64,000 nt of DNA, from positions 2,728,001-2,792,000 of the forward strand of contig NZ_CP009933.1 in assembly GCF_000968375.1 (NCBI RefSeq), written 5' to 3'. A model generated the notes under the pieces. The model saw nothing but the letters and a program-made list of their open reading frames with translations, was not told the origin of the DNA and did not search any database. Positions 33,431 to 43,763 of the stretch are shown here, piece after piece (position 1 is the first letter of the stretch; each line of letters begins with the position of its first letter). This stretch comes from Clostridium scatologenes. GTDB taxonomy: Bacteria > Bacillota > Clostridia > Clostridiales > Clostridiaceae. Made by a program: the position numbers and the translations under genes.

Positions 33431-35431
33431 ATGAACTTTAAAAAATTTAAGCTAAATAGCATTCGCACTAAATTGGTTATTAGTTTAATATCAATTTGTT
33501 TAATTCCCTTAATCATATCTGGGGCCATTTCTTATGTGGAATCAAAATCAATACTCAGCAAAAAATTATCCCTTACCAGTTCTCAATCACTTTTACAAAT
33601 AGAAAATGGTCTTACTAATTACTTTACTGGATTTTCAGACATAGTTTCTCTTACTGCAAATAATCCAAGCATTGTAAATATTGATACAGATAATAATACT
33701 GAACTTATATTAGAAACACTAAAAGGTATAAAGGAAAGTGATAAAGATATACTTGGAGTATATTATGGAACTTCATCAGGAAAATTCACAATATACCCTA
33801 ATGCAAAAATGCCTGATGGATACGATTCAACAAAAAGAGATTGGTATAAACAAGCTTTAAACAATAAAGGAAAAGTTATAATAACTTCACCTTATAAAGA
33901 TGCTGCTACTGGAAATAATGTTGTTACACTTGCAAAAACAGTAGAAAAAAATGGACAAGTAGTTGGAGTTATTGGAATGGATTGTTCATTAATTACACTT
34001 TCACAAAAAATATCCTCACAGAAAATAGGTACTACAGGATATGTATTTATTTCTGATATATCAGGTACTATTTTAGCTCATCCTCAAAAAGAATTTATTG
34101 GTACAAAAGAAGCTTCAAACTTATCCTTTTGGAATAAAATAAAGTCAGAGGATAATGGATTTATAAATTATACATATAATGGTACAAAAAAATTTGGAGT
34201 ATATGAAACAAATAAATTAACAGGCTGGAAGTTAGTAGCTTGCTTAAATGAAACCGAACTTTCTAATGATACAATGGCCATACTAAAAATAACTTCTTTA
34301 ATAATACTAGTAATGGCATTACTTTCAATTGGTCTATCCTTATTATTAAGTAAGGGAATTTCTAATAACATTAAAAGCTTAAAGAATGTATTCGCTAAGG
34401 CTTCAAATGGAGATTTGACAGTGTCTATAGCCTCTACAACAAAAGATGAATTCAAAGATCTGGCTGAATCATTCAATTTAATGATGAAAAATATATCAGA
34501 TCTCATAACTAGTGTGACAAAGTCTTCTGAAATTGTATTAGACACTTCCTCAAATCTTGCAAATATATCTGAGGAAGTAACAGCTTCCATAACTGAAGTT
34601 TCAAAAGCAATAGAAGAAGTTTCTTTAGGTGCAACAGAACAAGCACAAAATGCTCAAAAAGGTGCATCTGAAATGGAAAACTTATCTGATAAATTAGACA
34701 AAATTAATATTAGTTCCAATGAAATGGATGAAATTTCAAAAGGCACTAAAGAATTAAGTTCAAAAGGACTTTCCATGATACATACTTTAGTGGAGAAATC
34801 AGATAAAACTAAAACAACTACCAAATCAGTAAATGATATAATTTATGCTATGAATGAAAGTGCTAAGCAAATAAATATTATATCTGAAACAATATCTGAT
34901 ATAACAGCACAAACTAATCTTTTATCATTAAATGCAAGTATAGAATCTGCACGTGCTGGCGAAGCTGGTAAAGGGTTTGCTGTAGTAGCCGAAGAAATAA
35001 GAACTCTTGCCGAACAATCACAAAGCTCCACAAAAAAAATAAAGGAAATTATAGCTGCTATACAGAAAAAATCAGAAACAGCAGTAAGTGCTATTAATTC
35101 AACCGAAGCGGCTGTAAATGATCAATATTTAGCAGTAAACAAAACGGAAGAAATATTTAATAATATTTTGAAATCCATTGAAACAATGATTACCAAAGTG
35201 GATGAAGTAAAGATGTTGATTGTTGACACCAATGATAAAAAACAATCTACATTAGCTGAAATTGAAAATATTTCATCGATATCTGAACAAACAGCTTCTG
35301 CTTCTGAAGAAGTTACTGCTTCTACAGAAGAAATAACTGCTACTATGGAAGATTTTACACAGCATTCAAACAAACTTCAAATGTTAGCAAAACAGTTAGA
35401 AACACAAATAACTAAGTTTAAAGTTAAGTAA
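33431..35431 (+). CDS. Methyl-accepting chemotaxis protein with dCache sensor
   Basis: 666 residues. Membrane helices near 12-34 and 285-310 flank an extracellular dCache domain ([26 protein letters not shown]). HAMP and the MCP signalling domain follow, with tip [26 protein letters not shown] lies 8 nt before the ATG. It is monocistronic. It is similar in layout to the receptor at 19839-21818 but carries no LytTR cassette, so the two are probably expressed under different conditions. Ligand unknown. Confidence 0.93.
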   Translation: MNFKKFKLNSIRTKLVISLISICLIPLIISGAISYVESKSILSKKLSLTSSQSLLQIENGLTNYFTGFSDIVSLTANNPSIVNIDTDNNTELILETLKGIKESDKDILGVYYGTSSGKFTIYPNAKMPDGYDSTKRDWYKQALNNKGKVIITSPYKDAATGNNVVTLAKTVEKNGQVVGVIGMDCSLITLSQKISSQKIGTTGYVFISDISGTILAHPQKEFIGTKEASNLSFWNKIKSEDNGFINYTYNGTKKFGVYETNKLTGWKLVACLNETELSNDTMAILKITSLIILVMALLSIGLSLLLSKGISNNIKSLKNVFAKASNGDLTVSIASTTKDEFKDLAESFNLMMKNISDLITSVTKSSEIVLDTSSNLANISEEVTASITEVSKAIEEVSLGATEQAQNAQKGASEMENLSDKLDKINISSNEMDEISKGTKELSSKGLSMIHTLVEKSDKTKTTTKSVNDIIYAMNESAKQINIISETISDITAQTNLLSLNASIESARAGEAGKGFAVVAEEIRTLAEQSQSSTKKIKEIIAAIQKKSETAVSAINSTEAAVNDQYLAVNKTEEIFNNILKSIETMITKVDEVKMLIVDTNDKKQSTLAEIENISSISEQTASASEEVTASTEEITATMEDFTQHSNKLQMLAKQLETQITKFKVK

Positions 35432-35450
35432 CATAATTTTAGACTAAACA

Positions 35451-35491
35451 CTCAACTTTCACACATATAAATTTAACTTAATATAAGCATA
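35451..35491. repeat. Dispersed repeat, copy 2
   Basis: CTCAACTTTCACACATATAA, then CTTAATATAAGCA: the second copy of the repeat at 12498-12543. It abuts the foldback element that starts at about 35494. Confidence 0.5.
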
Positions 35492-35493
35492 TT

Positions 35494-35790
35494 ATGACGT
35501 AAGCGTATGTAAGCGAAGTAAATTCCAACTGTATTCCGACTGATATATGCTGTGATATATAATAAGGGTGTCATCACATCAGCTAAATTGTTTTAGTATT
35601 ATTCTTAGCTTGAAGATTTGGAAAGCCTTAGAACTTTACTCCTGTCTGAGGGAACCGAGTTTGACAGAGTTCTTAGGTTTTTCAAATCTTCAAGCTTTAG
35701 AATAATTAAAACATTTAGCCGTGATGACACCCTTATCATATGTCACGGAATAAAAGTTAAAATTCAAACTTCCACTGTACCTTTACGCCA
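35494..35790. repeat. Long foldback (inverted-repeat) element, about 300 bp
   Basis: Two arms of about 130 nt are complementary over most of their length. The best part is AAGGGTGTCATCAC (35564-35577) against GTGATGACACCCTT (35721-35734), and further inside AGCTTGAAGATTTG against CAAATCTTCAAGCT. Outer parts (GACGTAAGCGTA against TACCTTTACGCC) match more loosely. No open frame of note lies inside. It fits a miniature inverted-repeat element or a very long structured RNA. Confidence 0.65.
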
Positions 35791-35820
35791 TATAATTTTT
35801 AAACTATGAACTTACTTTAA

Positions 35821-36987
35821 TCACTCAACTGCCTGGCTCATATGATAAGCATACCATTTACTAATTAATCTTTTCAAAGAAGCCGCTGCTGGAACAGCTG
35901 TAAGCATTCCTATAAGCCCACCTACATTTCCACCTACAAGAATTGCAACCATAGTAAATACTGGATGAAGTCCAACACTATCCCCTACTATTTTAGGTGC
36001 TAATAAATTATTATCTACTTGTTGAACTACAAGCATTCCTATAATAGCCCATAATGCTGTAATAGGTTCTCCACTTAATAATGCCATAATAACTGCTAAA
36101 ATAGTTCCAACAACAGGTCCTATATATGGTATCATATTACAAATACCTGCAATAATTCCTATCATTAATGCATAGTCTATTTTAATAAAATACAATACTA
36201 TAGCTGATAAAACTCCTACAATGCAGGCTTCCAATAGCTGTCCTCTTATATATCTATAAAATGTATCGTCTATAATATTTAATATTTCTTTTAATTTATT
36301 TCCAACTTTACTTTTTCCAAATATAAGATTAAAAATCTTATTCCATAAATCCATAAAGTACTCAAAATCCTGTATTAGATATATACTCAAAACTATAGCT
36401 ATAAAAAATGAAGCTATGTTTCCACCTATAGACACAAGAGAATTTGTTATTGAACCTACACTTGCAGAAAAATATGTCTGTATGGAACTTACTATTTCAG
36501 CAATTTTATCATTTAAATTACCTGGTATTGATATATTTAAACTTGCTAGCTTTTCACTTATAGAATTAACAGACAATGTAGAATTCTTTAAATAATCAGT
36601 GAGGAACATTCCCATATTGGATATAGTCACATTGCTAGAAACTTTTCCTCCAACCATAATATATATTCCACTAATAACAGCAACAAAAATCCCTGTTACT
36701 AGAGAGTATATTACTAAGATTCCAGTTGCTCTTCTACTAGATGTTTTTTTAAATATTTTTTTCTTTGTTAAGAAATTTTCAATGCTTTTTACACCTGGTT
36801 TTAACAGGTACACAATTATTAATGCAATAAAAAATGGTTTTAAAACCCCAATAATTTTATTTAATGCATTATTGAGTAAGGATAATATACCTCCTACATT
36901 ATTAAAAAGCATTATGACCGCATAAACAGAAAGCACTGTTGCTGCAGCATATATACAATATTGTAATAATTTTTTATCTATTTTCAT
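35821..36987 (-). CDS. AI-2E family (PerM-like) permease
   Basis: 388 residues with about 7-8 membrane segments in the arrangement of the AI-2E transporter/PerM family, including the conserved late segment with PYIGPVVGTILAVIMALL and the GLIGMLTAVPAAA end. The ATG at 36987 has AGAGG 5 nt upstream and is preferred over the in-frame TTG at 37011. Members export diverse solutes, including Na+/H+ exchange in some bacilli; transport of autoinducer-2 is shown only for a few. The substrate here is unknown. Confidence 0.87.
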   Translation of the reverse strand: MKIDKKLLQYCIYAAATVLSVYAVIMLFNNVGGILSLLNNALNKIIGVLKPFFIALIIVYLLKPGVKSIENFLTKKKIFKKTSSRRATGILVIYSLVTGIFVAVISGIYIMVGGKVSSNVTISNMGMFLTDYLKNSTLSVNSISEKLASLNISIPGNLNDKIAEIVSSIQTYFSASVGSITNSLVSIGGNIASFFIAIVLSIYLIQDFEYFMDLWNKIFNLIFGKSKVGNKLKEILNIIDDTFYRYIRGQLLEACIVGVLSAIVLYFIKIDYALMIGIIAGICNMIPYIGPVVGTILAVIMALLSGEPITALWAIIGMLVVQQVDNNLLAPKIVGDSVGLHPVFTMVAILVGGNVGGLIGMLTAVPAAASLKRLISKWYAYHMSQAVE

Positions 36988-37070
36988 CTTCGCCTCTCTA
37001 CATTTAATCAAATTATTTCTTATGATAATTAATCTATAATAATAATAAACTTATAATCAATTATTAAAGT

Positions 37071-38771
37071 TTATATCTTGAATTGGGAAATTTGTTCTTT
37101 TAATTTTTCAGAACTATTCTTTGACTTCTTTGTCAACTTAAAAATATCATTGGATTTTAAGGTTATATCCATTACTTTTTGTGCAATATCAGTAGTTGAA
37201 TTAACTCCTTCATCTGATAATTTAGACATTGCATCAATAGATCTTAATACATCTTTTATTCTAAGCAATAATTCTCCTGAAGTAATATTAAAATTTTTAA
37301 TAAGCTTATCCACAAATTTTGCATCTTCACTATACTTGTCCGCAACATCAAGCAACATTTTATAGTCGTTTTGCACATCATTAGATACAAAATCAAGTAA
37401 CTTATTTGAACTATTTGAAAGCTCATTAACTGACGATGTAACTTTTTCTGTAACGCTTTGTATCTGCATAACTGTATTCTTTGATTGTTCTGCAAGTTTT
37501 CTAATTTCCTCAGCTACCACTGAAAATCCTCGTCCTGCCTCTCCTGCACTAGCAGCTTCTATGGCTGCATTTAATGCAAGCATATTTGTTTGAGAAGTTA
37601 TTTGTATTATGGATTCGGATAAAACATTTATTTGTTCTACAATTTTTGAATTATCAATAGCTTTTTCGAGCTCTTCTTTTGTTTTGAAAAAAACATCTGA
37701 AGCCTTTCTCTGTGCATCATTTACAGTTTCTTTTGTATAAACTGCTCTTTTACTAATGGCCAAAACTTCATTTACAGCATTTTGAGAATTCTTTGCTATA
37801 GACTCTATTGATCTTTCAATCTCTTGCGCAGTAGTATTCATTTCTTGTGATGATGCTGATGTTTGCTCCATACCTGCAGATAACTCCTCTGCATCTTCTG
37901 ACACATCTTCTATATTGGAATTCAATCCATCAACCTTTATGGAAACATCATCAACTACGCTTTTAATATTTTCTGATTCCTCCATTACGTTTTCTATCAT
38001 TTTCTTGAAAGTTACTACAGTATTATTTAAATGCTGTGCAATTTCCTTAGTTTCATCATTTGAATTTATATAACAAATACTTTTTAAATCACCATTTGAA
38101 ATATTCTGTAAAAATTCTTGTATTTCATTAATATTTTTAGATATACGTTTTACCATGATAGTGGCAATAATTATACCTAAGGCTATTGCTCCTAAAGAAA
38201 CTAATATAATTATTGTCATAATATTCCTTATTTGAGAAATTATATTATCCTTTTTCACTCCAACAAAAAAGGCACCTACAACCTTACCACTAGAATTTTT
38301 AATTGGTGTATATTTTGTTTGATATACATTTCCTACTACAACAGCATCCCCCTCATATGATTTTCCTTGTTTTAAAACTACTTCAGCAACTTTCTCAGAC
38401 ATCTTAGTTCCAACAGCCCTTTTTCCATCAATCATGACATTGGTAGAAACTCTAGTATCATTTAAGAATATAGTGCATATCGAATTGGTATCAGTTTTTA
38501 TATTATCTACTAATTCAGTATCTTGGTTTAATATTTTTTTGCCTTTAATAAGATTTCCACCTTCTATTTTCCAATCTCCTTGATATTTTTCATTTAAAAT
38601 TCTATATCCACTATTGTTACTAATTTTAAGTTGGCTAGTTACATTTTCTTCAACAATAGCATTAATCTTATAATACACAATAGATAAAATTGCTGCAGCT
38701 AAGAATAGTAACATTAAGGTAATAATGGAAATTATCTTTCCTTTAAACTTAAATTTTATTATTCTGTTCAC
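37071..38771 (-). CDS. Methyl-accepting chemotaxis protein with single-Cache sensor
   Basis: 566 residues. Membrane helix near 12-33, an extracellular sCache_3-like domain (about 38-180; [36 protein letters not shown]), a second helix near 185-208, HAMP and signalling domain with tip [23 protein letters not shown] start with GGAGGG about 9 nt upstream. The sensor differs in type from the two dCache receptors in the window. Single gene; ligand unknown. Confidence 0.92.
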   Translation of the reverse strand: MNRIIKFKFKGKIISIITLMLLFLAAAILSIVYYKINAIVEENVTSQLKISNNSGYRILNEKYQGDWKIEGGNLIKGKKILNQDTELVDNIKTDTNSICTIFLNDTRVSTNVMIDGKRAVGTKMSEKVAEVVLKQGKSYEGDAVVVGNVYQTKYTPIKNSSGKVVGAFFVGVKKDNIISQIRNIMTIIILVSLGAIALGIIIATIMVKRISKNINEIQEFLQNISNGDLKSICYINSNDETKEIAQHLNNTVVTFKKMIENVMEESENIKSVVDDVSIKVDGLNSNIEDVSEDAEELSAGMEQTSASSQEMNTTAQEIERSIESIAKNSQNAVNEVLAISKRAVYTKETVNDAQRKASDVFFKTKEELEKAIDNSKIVEQINVLSESIIQITSQTNMLALNAAIEAASAGEAGRGFSVVAEEIRKLAEQSKNTVMQIQSVTEKVTSSVNELSNSSNKLLDFVSNDVQNDYKMLLDVADKYSEDAKFVDKLIKNFNITSGELLLRIKDVLRSIDAMSKLSDEGVNSTTDIAQKVMDITLKSNDIFKLTKKSKNSSEKLKEQISQFKI

Positions 38772-39021
38772 AACTATGTCCCTCCATTTACTATTTTACA
38801 TACTAGGCGCGACTTCATATTGTGTATATTCGTCATAAACATATAAAATCCTTTGAAAATTTTCTAAAACTTGCAATTAGTTTAAAATATTGCAGCGTTT
38901 ACTCCAACATTTTTTAATTATACTAAATATAATTAATCAAGAGCCATTTTTTAATCATTTAATTTATTGATAGTATTGACATAAATGTTAAGAAATATTT
39001 AATTAACATACTTTAACTCTA

Positions 39022-39050
39022 TTGACGACATTAGTATATTGTAGTAACAT
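39022..39050 (+). promoter_or_regulatory. Promoter of the thiamine salvage operon
   Basis: TTGACG (39022-39027), 17-nt spacer, TAACAT (39045-39050), about 35 nt before the TPP aptamer. Confidence 0.5.
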
Positions 39051-39084
39051 AAAATTGTAAATGCAAAATAGAATAATAAAAATC

Positions 39085-39174
39085 CCAGGGGGGCTGGTGT
39101 TACCAGCTGAGAGTAAAAATATTAATTTTTAGACCCTATAACCTGATCTGGATAATACCAGCGTAGGAAGAGGC
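39085..39174 (+). ncRNA. TPP riboswitch (THI element)
   Basis: Contains the conserved parts of the class: GGGGGGCTGG, the invariant CTGAGAG, ACCCTATAACCTGATCTGG and ATACCAGCGTAGGAAG. It binds thiamine pyrophosphate and is followed by a terminator and the tenA-thi genes, so high TPP should stop transcription. Confidence 0.96.
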
Positions 39175-39194
39175 TTTATATACTTAATTATTAC

Positions 39195-39228
39195 AGGTAC
39201 AAACCTCTTGCTGGTTTGTACCTTTTTA
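39195..39228 (+). terminator. Terminator of the TPP riboswitch
   Basis: AGGTACAAAC (39195-39204) pairs with GTTTGTACCT (39214-39223), followed by TTTTT, between the aptamer and tenA. Confidence 0.88.
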
Positions 39229-39289
39229 ATTTTGAGCAATAACTTTTATTGTATCTAAAATATAAACTCAACGACGAGGAGGATTTAAA

Positions 39290-39949
39290 ATGAATTTTTC
39301 AGATACCCTATATGAAAGCGTTAAAGACATTTGGAATTCTTATTATGTACATCCATTTGTTAGAGGAATAGGTGAAGGAACCTTAGATAAAGATAAATTT
39401 AAATTTTACATGATACAGGATTATATTTATTTGTTAGATTATGCTAAAATTTACGCTCTAGGTGTAGTTAAAGCTGAAACAGAAGAAGTAATGCAAGGTT
39501 TTTCTAATATGGTAAACGATATATTAAATGGTGAAATGAATATCCACCGTTCTTACATGAAAAAACTTGAGATTAACTCTGAAGAAATAAAAAACACTAC
39601 AGCCTCACTTGCCAATATTTCATATACCAATTATATGCTTGCTGTTTCTCAAAAAGGTACTTTAGGAGATGTTGCTGTTTCGTTATTATCATGTATGTGG
39701 AGTTACTTAGAAATCGGTAGAAATTTAAGTAAAATTCCTGGAGCTTTAGAACATAAATTTTATGGTGAGTGGATAAAAGGTTATATTTCAAAGGAATATG
39801 AAAAAGAAACACTGTGGCTTTTAGATTTAGTAAATAATATTGCAAAACACCTATCAGAAAAAGAATTAGATAGGTTAAATGAAATATTTATAAACTGTAG
39901 TAAATATGAACTCATGTTTTGGGACATGGCATATAACAAGGAGAGGTAA
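39290..39949 (+). CDS. tenA: Aminopyrimidine aminohydrolase / thiaminase II
   Basis: 219 residues, the usual TenA length. Catalytic residues are visible: Asp44 (QDYIYL), Cys135 (SCMWSY) and a C-terminal Glu in YELMFWD. It hydrolyses aminomethylpyrimidine, a thiamine breakdown product, to the HMP precursor of thiamine. GAGGAGG precedes the ATG. It is the first gene of a four-gene salvage operon behind the TPP riboswitch, and the three ABC transporter genes that follow supply the pyrimidine. Confidence 0.94.
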   Translation: MNFSDTLYESVKDIWNSYYVHPFVRGIGEGTLDKDKFKFYMIQDYIYLLDYAKIYALGVVKAETEEVMQGFSNMVNDILNGEMNIHRSYMKKLEINSEEIKNTTASLANISYTNYMLAVSQKGTLGDVAVSLLSCMWSYLEIGRNLSKIPGALEHKFYGEWIKGYISKEYEKETLWLLDLVNNIAKHLSEKELDRLNEIFINCSKYELMFWDMAYNKER

Positions 39950-39955
39950 TTTTTT

Positions 39956-40708
39956 ATGTTAAAATTCAACAATGTTAACTTCAAATATGAAAATGATTCA
40001 GCTCCTCTTATAGAAAACCTGAGCTTCAAAGTACATAAAGGAGATTTTATAAGTATAATAGGTCCAAGCGGATGCGGAAAAAGTACTATATTCAGGCTTA
40101 TTTGTGGTTTAGAGCATGACTATTCTGGAAAAATTTTTATAAATGATAATGATATTAGTATTCTAAAAGGTTATATAGGCTATATGCCTCAAAAGGATTT
40201 ATTAATTCCTTGGAGAAACATTTTAGAAAATGCTTCACTTCCACTAGAAATACGTGAAAATAATCCAAAACAAGCTAAAAAAGAAGCAGAAAAATTTTTA
40301 GAAACCTTTGGCCTTGGAAGCTATAAATATAAATATCCAAAGGACTTATCAGGAGGAATGAAACAGAGAGTTTCATTTATAAGAACTTTGCTTACTGGGT
40401 CTGAAATTATGCTTTTGGATGAGCCTTTCAGTGCTCTAGATGCTATAACTAAAATATCAATGCAAGAATGGCTGTTAACTCAATGGTCTTCATTTAAAAA
40501 AACCATATTATTTATAACTCATGATGTTGAAGAAGCTTTATTTCTATCAAGTAAAATATTAGTGGTTTCTCAAAAACCTATAATCCAATTAAAAGAAGTA
40601 GTAGTTCCACTTAGTTATCCAAGAAATAGGCACATGTTGAGTAAGCCAGAAATATTAGACATAAAAGAAAAACTTATAAATGAATTGAAACAGAGGGTTG
40701 AACTATGA
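39956..40708 (+). CDS. thiZ: ABC transporter ATP-binding protein, thiamine-precursor uptake
   Basis: 250 residues, NitT/TauT-type ATPase. Walker A GPSGCGKST (residues 36-44), signature LSGGMKQR, Walker B IMLLDEP. It begins 6 nt after tenA and overlaps the permease start by 4 nt. It energises import of formylaminopyrimidine or related HMP precursors by the ThiXYZ complex; assignment rests on the operon context and the TPP riboswitch. Confidence 0.9.
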   Translation: MLKFNNVNFKYENDSAPLIENLSFKVHKGDFISIIGPSGCGKSTIFRLICGLEHDYSGKIFINDNDISILKGYIGYMPQKDLLIPWRNILENASLPLEIRENNPKQAKKEAEKFLETFGLGSYKYKYPKDLSGGMKQRVSFIRTLLTGSEIMLLDEPFSALDAITKISMQEWLLTQWSSFKKTILFITHDVEEALFLSSKILVVSQKPIIQLKEVVVPLSYPRNRHMLSKPEILDIKEKLINELKQRVEL

Positions 40709-41448
40709 AAAAATATACATCATCAATAATTGTAGGAATTTTATTTTTTCTAATTTGGGAAGCTATAGCACGAAAAATAGATGCAGCATATATATTACCA
40801 TCTCCAAGTAAAATTTTGCAAAGAACTTGGGAACTAAGGGATCCTTTATTTACAGTACATCTTCCTGCTACACTATGGGTTACTTTTTTAGGACTTGTTA
40901 TATCATTGATTTTCGGAGTATTCTTGGCCATACTCATGAGTTTAAATGAAAAAATCCAAAATGCAATATACCCTCTTGTGGTAGTAACTCAAACTGTACC
41001 AATTACAGCTTTGGCTCCTATATTTGTACTTTGGTTTGGCTACAGCATATGGAGTAAGGTATTAGCAACCATACTTATGACTTTTTTCCCTATTACAATT
41101 AATGTATATGATGGCCTTAGATCCACTAAAAGAGAAATGGAAGAATTATTAATTACTTATGGAGCTACAAAAAAAGATATATTTCTTAAATTAAAATTGC
41201 CTTCAGCATTACCATATTTTTTTTCAGCACTAAAAATATCTATTCCACTTAGTATAATAGGTGCTGCCATTAGTGAATGGCTTGGAGCTCAATCAGGGCT
41301 TGGATACTTTAGTAAAAGAATGATGACCCAGCTAGATGGTGCTGGAGTCTTCGCACCTATAGTAATTTTATCTCTTATTGCAGTAATATTTGTTTTTATA
41401 ATAGATATTTTAGAAAATAAAATAATAAAATGGAGGAATGAAGTGTGA
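40705..41448 (+). CDS. thiX: ABC transporter permease, thiamine-precursor uptake
   Basis: 247 residues with about six membrane segments and a BPD_transp_1 domain; the EAA-type loop is in EELLITYGATKKDIFLKLKLP. It overlaps the ATPase gene by 4 nt and the binding-protein gene by 4 nt, so the three are translationally coupled. It forms the membrane channel of the ThiXYZ importer. Confidence 0.9.
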   Translation: MKKYTSSIIVGILFFLIWEAIARKIDAAYILPSPSKILQRTWELRDPLFTVHLPATLWVTFLGLVISLIFGVFLAILMSLNEKIQNAIYPLVVVTQTVPITALAPIFVLWFGYSIWSKVLATILMTFFPITINVYDGLRSTKREMEELLITYGATKKDIFLKLKLPSALPYFFSALKISIPLSIIGAAISEWLGAQSGLGYFSKRMMTQLDGAGVFAPIVILSLIAVIFVFIIDILENKIIKWRNEV

Positions 41449-42461
41449 AAAATTTCAAATATTTGGCTTTATTATTAGTACTAATATGTTTAGTAGGTAC
41501 AGGCTGCTCTGCTGGCACTCAAAGCAGTAAAAAGGATTCTGATAAGTTAGAGGATGTTGATGTAGTATTAGATTGGTATCCAAATGCTATACATAGTTTC
41601 ATATATGCAGCTATAGAAAATGGATATTATAAAGAACAAGGATTAAATGTTCATATTAAATTTCCATCCAATGCAACAGATCCATTGACACTCACAGCTG
41701 CCAACAAAGCAACTATAGGGATTTATTATCAACCTGATATCATAATGTCTAGAGCTAATGAGAACATTCCTATAAAATCCCTTGGCGCCATAGTTCATAC
41801 ACCTTTAAATGTGGTTATTGCTTTAAAAGAAAAAAACATAAAATCTCCAAAAGATTTAGCTGGAAAAACTATTGGTTTTTCAGGCAATCCTTTAAATGTG
41901 GAATATGTTAAAACTATGATCAAAGCTGATGGAGGGGATCCAAATTCCATAAAAACCATAGATGTAGGCTTTGAGCTGCTTTCCTCTATGACAACTAAAA
42001 AAGTTGATGCTACAACTGGTGGCCTTATAAATCATGAAGTCCCTGTTTTAAAACACCAAGGACATCAAATAAATTATTTTGATCCATCAAAATATGGAGT
42101 TCCTAATTATTATGAAGAAATTTTTGTAGCTAGTGACAAAACAGTAAAAGAAAAACCTGAAACCTTAAAGAAATTTATGAAAGCTTCACAAAAAGGATTC
42201 GAATTTATGAAGCAAAATCCAGACAAAGCATTAAAAATTCTAATGAATAATCAACAAAAAGAAAACTTTCCTCTTACAGAAGCAGTTGAAAAAGATAGTA
42301 TGGACACTCTACTTCCAAAAATGGATTCAAAAGAAGAGCCATTTTTAAGTCAAAATAAAAAAGTTTGGGAAGATCACATAGATTGGTTATATCAAAAAGG
42401 CCTTATAAAGCAGAAACCAAAGGCTGAAGATTGTTTTGTAAATATTAATGACTTAAAATAA
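41445..42461 (+). CDS. thiY: ABC transporter substrate-binding lipoprotein, thiamine-precursor uptake
   Basis: 338 residues. Signal peptide with lipobox LVGTGC (Cys about 21), then an NMT1/THI5-like binding domain with VVLDWYPNAIHSF and TAANKATIGIYYQPD. It captures the pyrimidine precursor outside the membrane. GTG start, preceded by GGAGG, overlapping the permease stop by 4 nt. The gene order tenA-thiZ-thiX-thiY ends here at a hairpin terminator. Confidence 0.92.
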   Translation: MKNFKYLALLLVLICLVGTGCSAGTQSSKKDSDKLEDVDVVLDWYPNAIHSFIYAAIENGYYKEQGLNVHIKFPSNATDPLTLTAANKATIGIYYQPDIIMSRANENIPIKSLGAIVHTPLNVVIALKEKNIKSPKDLAGKTIGFSGNPLNVEYVKTMIKADGGDPNSIKTIDVGFELLSSMTTKKVDATTGGLINHEVPVLKHQGHQINYFDPSKYGVPNYYEEIFVASDKTVKEKPETLKKFMKASQKGFEFMKQNPDKALKILMNNQQKENFPLTEAVEKDSMDTLLPKMDSKEEPFLSQNKKVWEDHIDWLYQKGLIKQKPKAEDCFVNINDLK

Positions 42462-42467
42462 GATTAT

Positions 42468-42523
42468 AAAAGCTATGAATTATGAATTAAGTATTCTTCC
42501 AAATCATATTCATAGCTTTTTAT
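42468..42523 (+). terminator. Terminator of the tenA-thi operon
   Basis: AAAAGCTATGAAT (42468-42480) pairs with ATTCATAGCTTTT (42508-42520). Confidence 0.75.
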
Positions 42524-42667
42524 ATTTAGATTAAATTATTCGTTTCATTAAACTATATTTATTCAAAAATTATCATTTGCGCCTATTATTCATGCAATTC
42601 CTACTACAAAGGGAGCTACTGGATACACTATAACAAATCCAAATGAAAAAATGTTCCATACAAAAAA

Positions 42668-42710
42668 GGAAATGTCTAAATCATATGAATATATGATTTC
42701 AGACATCTCC
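42668..42710 (-). terminator. Terminator of the siroheme-reductase-like gene
   Basis: GGAAATGTCTAAATCATAT pairs, with mismatches, with ATATGATTTCAGACATCTCC; leftward it ends in CCTTTTTTG. Confidence 0.75.
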
Positions 42711-42725
42711 TTACTCATTCTATAC

Positions 42726-43580
42726 CTAAAACTTATTTAGCAATTGATCTTTTAAACTTTCTATTCCTATTCTGTCTATCATATCTCCAAATCTCTCACC
42801 ACTATTACCATTTTCAGCATAATAATCCATAACCTTTTGTGTTACTTCTTCTATTTCATCTACTGAAAATACAGTTTGAAGCTTGTCTCCAATTTTATAT
42901 TTTCTACCAAACTTGCCACCTAAAAATACTGCTATTCCTTCTTTTTTAGTTTCCATAGCATCAAAATGGCAAGCACTAATGCATTTTCCACAGCCTAAAC
43001 ATTTTTCTTCATTAAATTTTGTTTTACCATCTACTTTATCTAAAGCACCAGTTTTACATACCTTAATACAGGCTCCACAAGCTTTGCATTTATTCTCTTC
43101 AAATTTAGGAAGTCTTTGTCCCATAAATCCAAGATCATTTAATTGTGTTTTAGCACAATTATTTGGACATCCTACTATGCCTATTTTAAATTTAGCTGGT
43201 AAGTCATATGCAAAATATTTTTTATGTAATTCAGCACACAATTTTTGTGTGTCTATTAATCCATGAGTACATACCGTACCCTTACATGAAACAATAGGTC
43301 TTACTTTTTTTCCAGTACCACCAGCTCTTAAATTAAATGCTTTTAAATCTTCTTTTACACTTTCTATATCTTCTTCCTTTATCCAAGGAATTTCAATTCC
43401 TAATCGAGTGGTAAAGCTTATATATCCTCTTCCATATATATTGGCAATACTTAAAACTTTGTTCATTTCATCTGATGACATAATTCCTGATACAGCTATA
43501 ATCCTCAACGTAAAATATCTAGTATCTCTTTGATTAATAAATCCATCAAGCTTTAACTGTGCTAATTGTTCTTTATTCAT
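42726..43580 (-). CDS. Sulfite/nitrite reductase-like protein with 2x[4Fe-4S] ferredoxin domain
   Basis: 284 residues. An N-terminal ferredoxin-like half domain (about 1-70), a siroheme/[4Fe-4S] domain with CKGTVC (CX4C) and CPNNC (CX3C), and an inserted ferredoxin domain with CKACGACIKVC and CLGCGKCISAC. The layout resembles dissimilatory-type sulfite reductase homologues such as AsrC, in a single-subunit form. The ATG at 43580 has GGAGG 8 nt upstream and is preferred over the GTG at 43595. No asrA, asrB or other sulfur genes are adjacent. Reduction of sulfite or nitrite is inferred from the family; a different siroheme role is possible. Confidence 0.83.
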   Translation of the reverse strand: MNKEQLAQLKLDGFINQRDTRYFTLRIIAVSGIMSSDEMNKVLSIANIYGRGYISFTTRLGIEIPWIKEEDIESVKEDLKAFNLRAGGTGKKVRPIVSCKGTVCTHGLIDTQKLCAELHKKYFAYDLPAKFKIGIVGCPNNCAKTQLNDLGFMGQRLPKFEENKCKACGACIKVCKTGALDKVDGKTKFNEEKCLGCGKCISACHFDAMETKKEGIAVFLGGKFGRKYKIGDKLQTVFSVDEIEEVTQKVMDYYAENGNSGERFGDMIDRIGIESLKDQLLNKF

Positions 43581-43710
43581 AGTTAATTCCTCCACTACAG
43601 ATCATTATAAATAAAATTATAACAGTTTATTACAAAAATTAAAATATACCCTATATATGTCTAATTTAAAATCCTTATTTTTATAAAAATAAAATATTTG
43701 CAAATTAAAA

Positions 43711-43739
43711 TTCAGGTGAAATTAAAGAATTCACCTGAA
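43711..43739. terminator. Terminator of the ABC exporter operon
   Basis: TTCAGGTGAA pairs with TTCACCTGAA, followed leftward by TTTTAATTT. Confidence 0.75.
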
Positions 43740-43763
43740 AAATTATTAGTGAAAATTGAGGAA

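Noticed and set aside
42552..42735. Short rightward frame (APIIHAIPTTKGATGY and following) after thiY
   Set aside because: About 60 codons with no start codon or ribosome binding site, overlapping a terminator; could be a gene remnant but no family was recognised.
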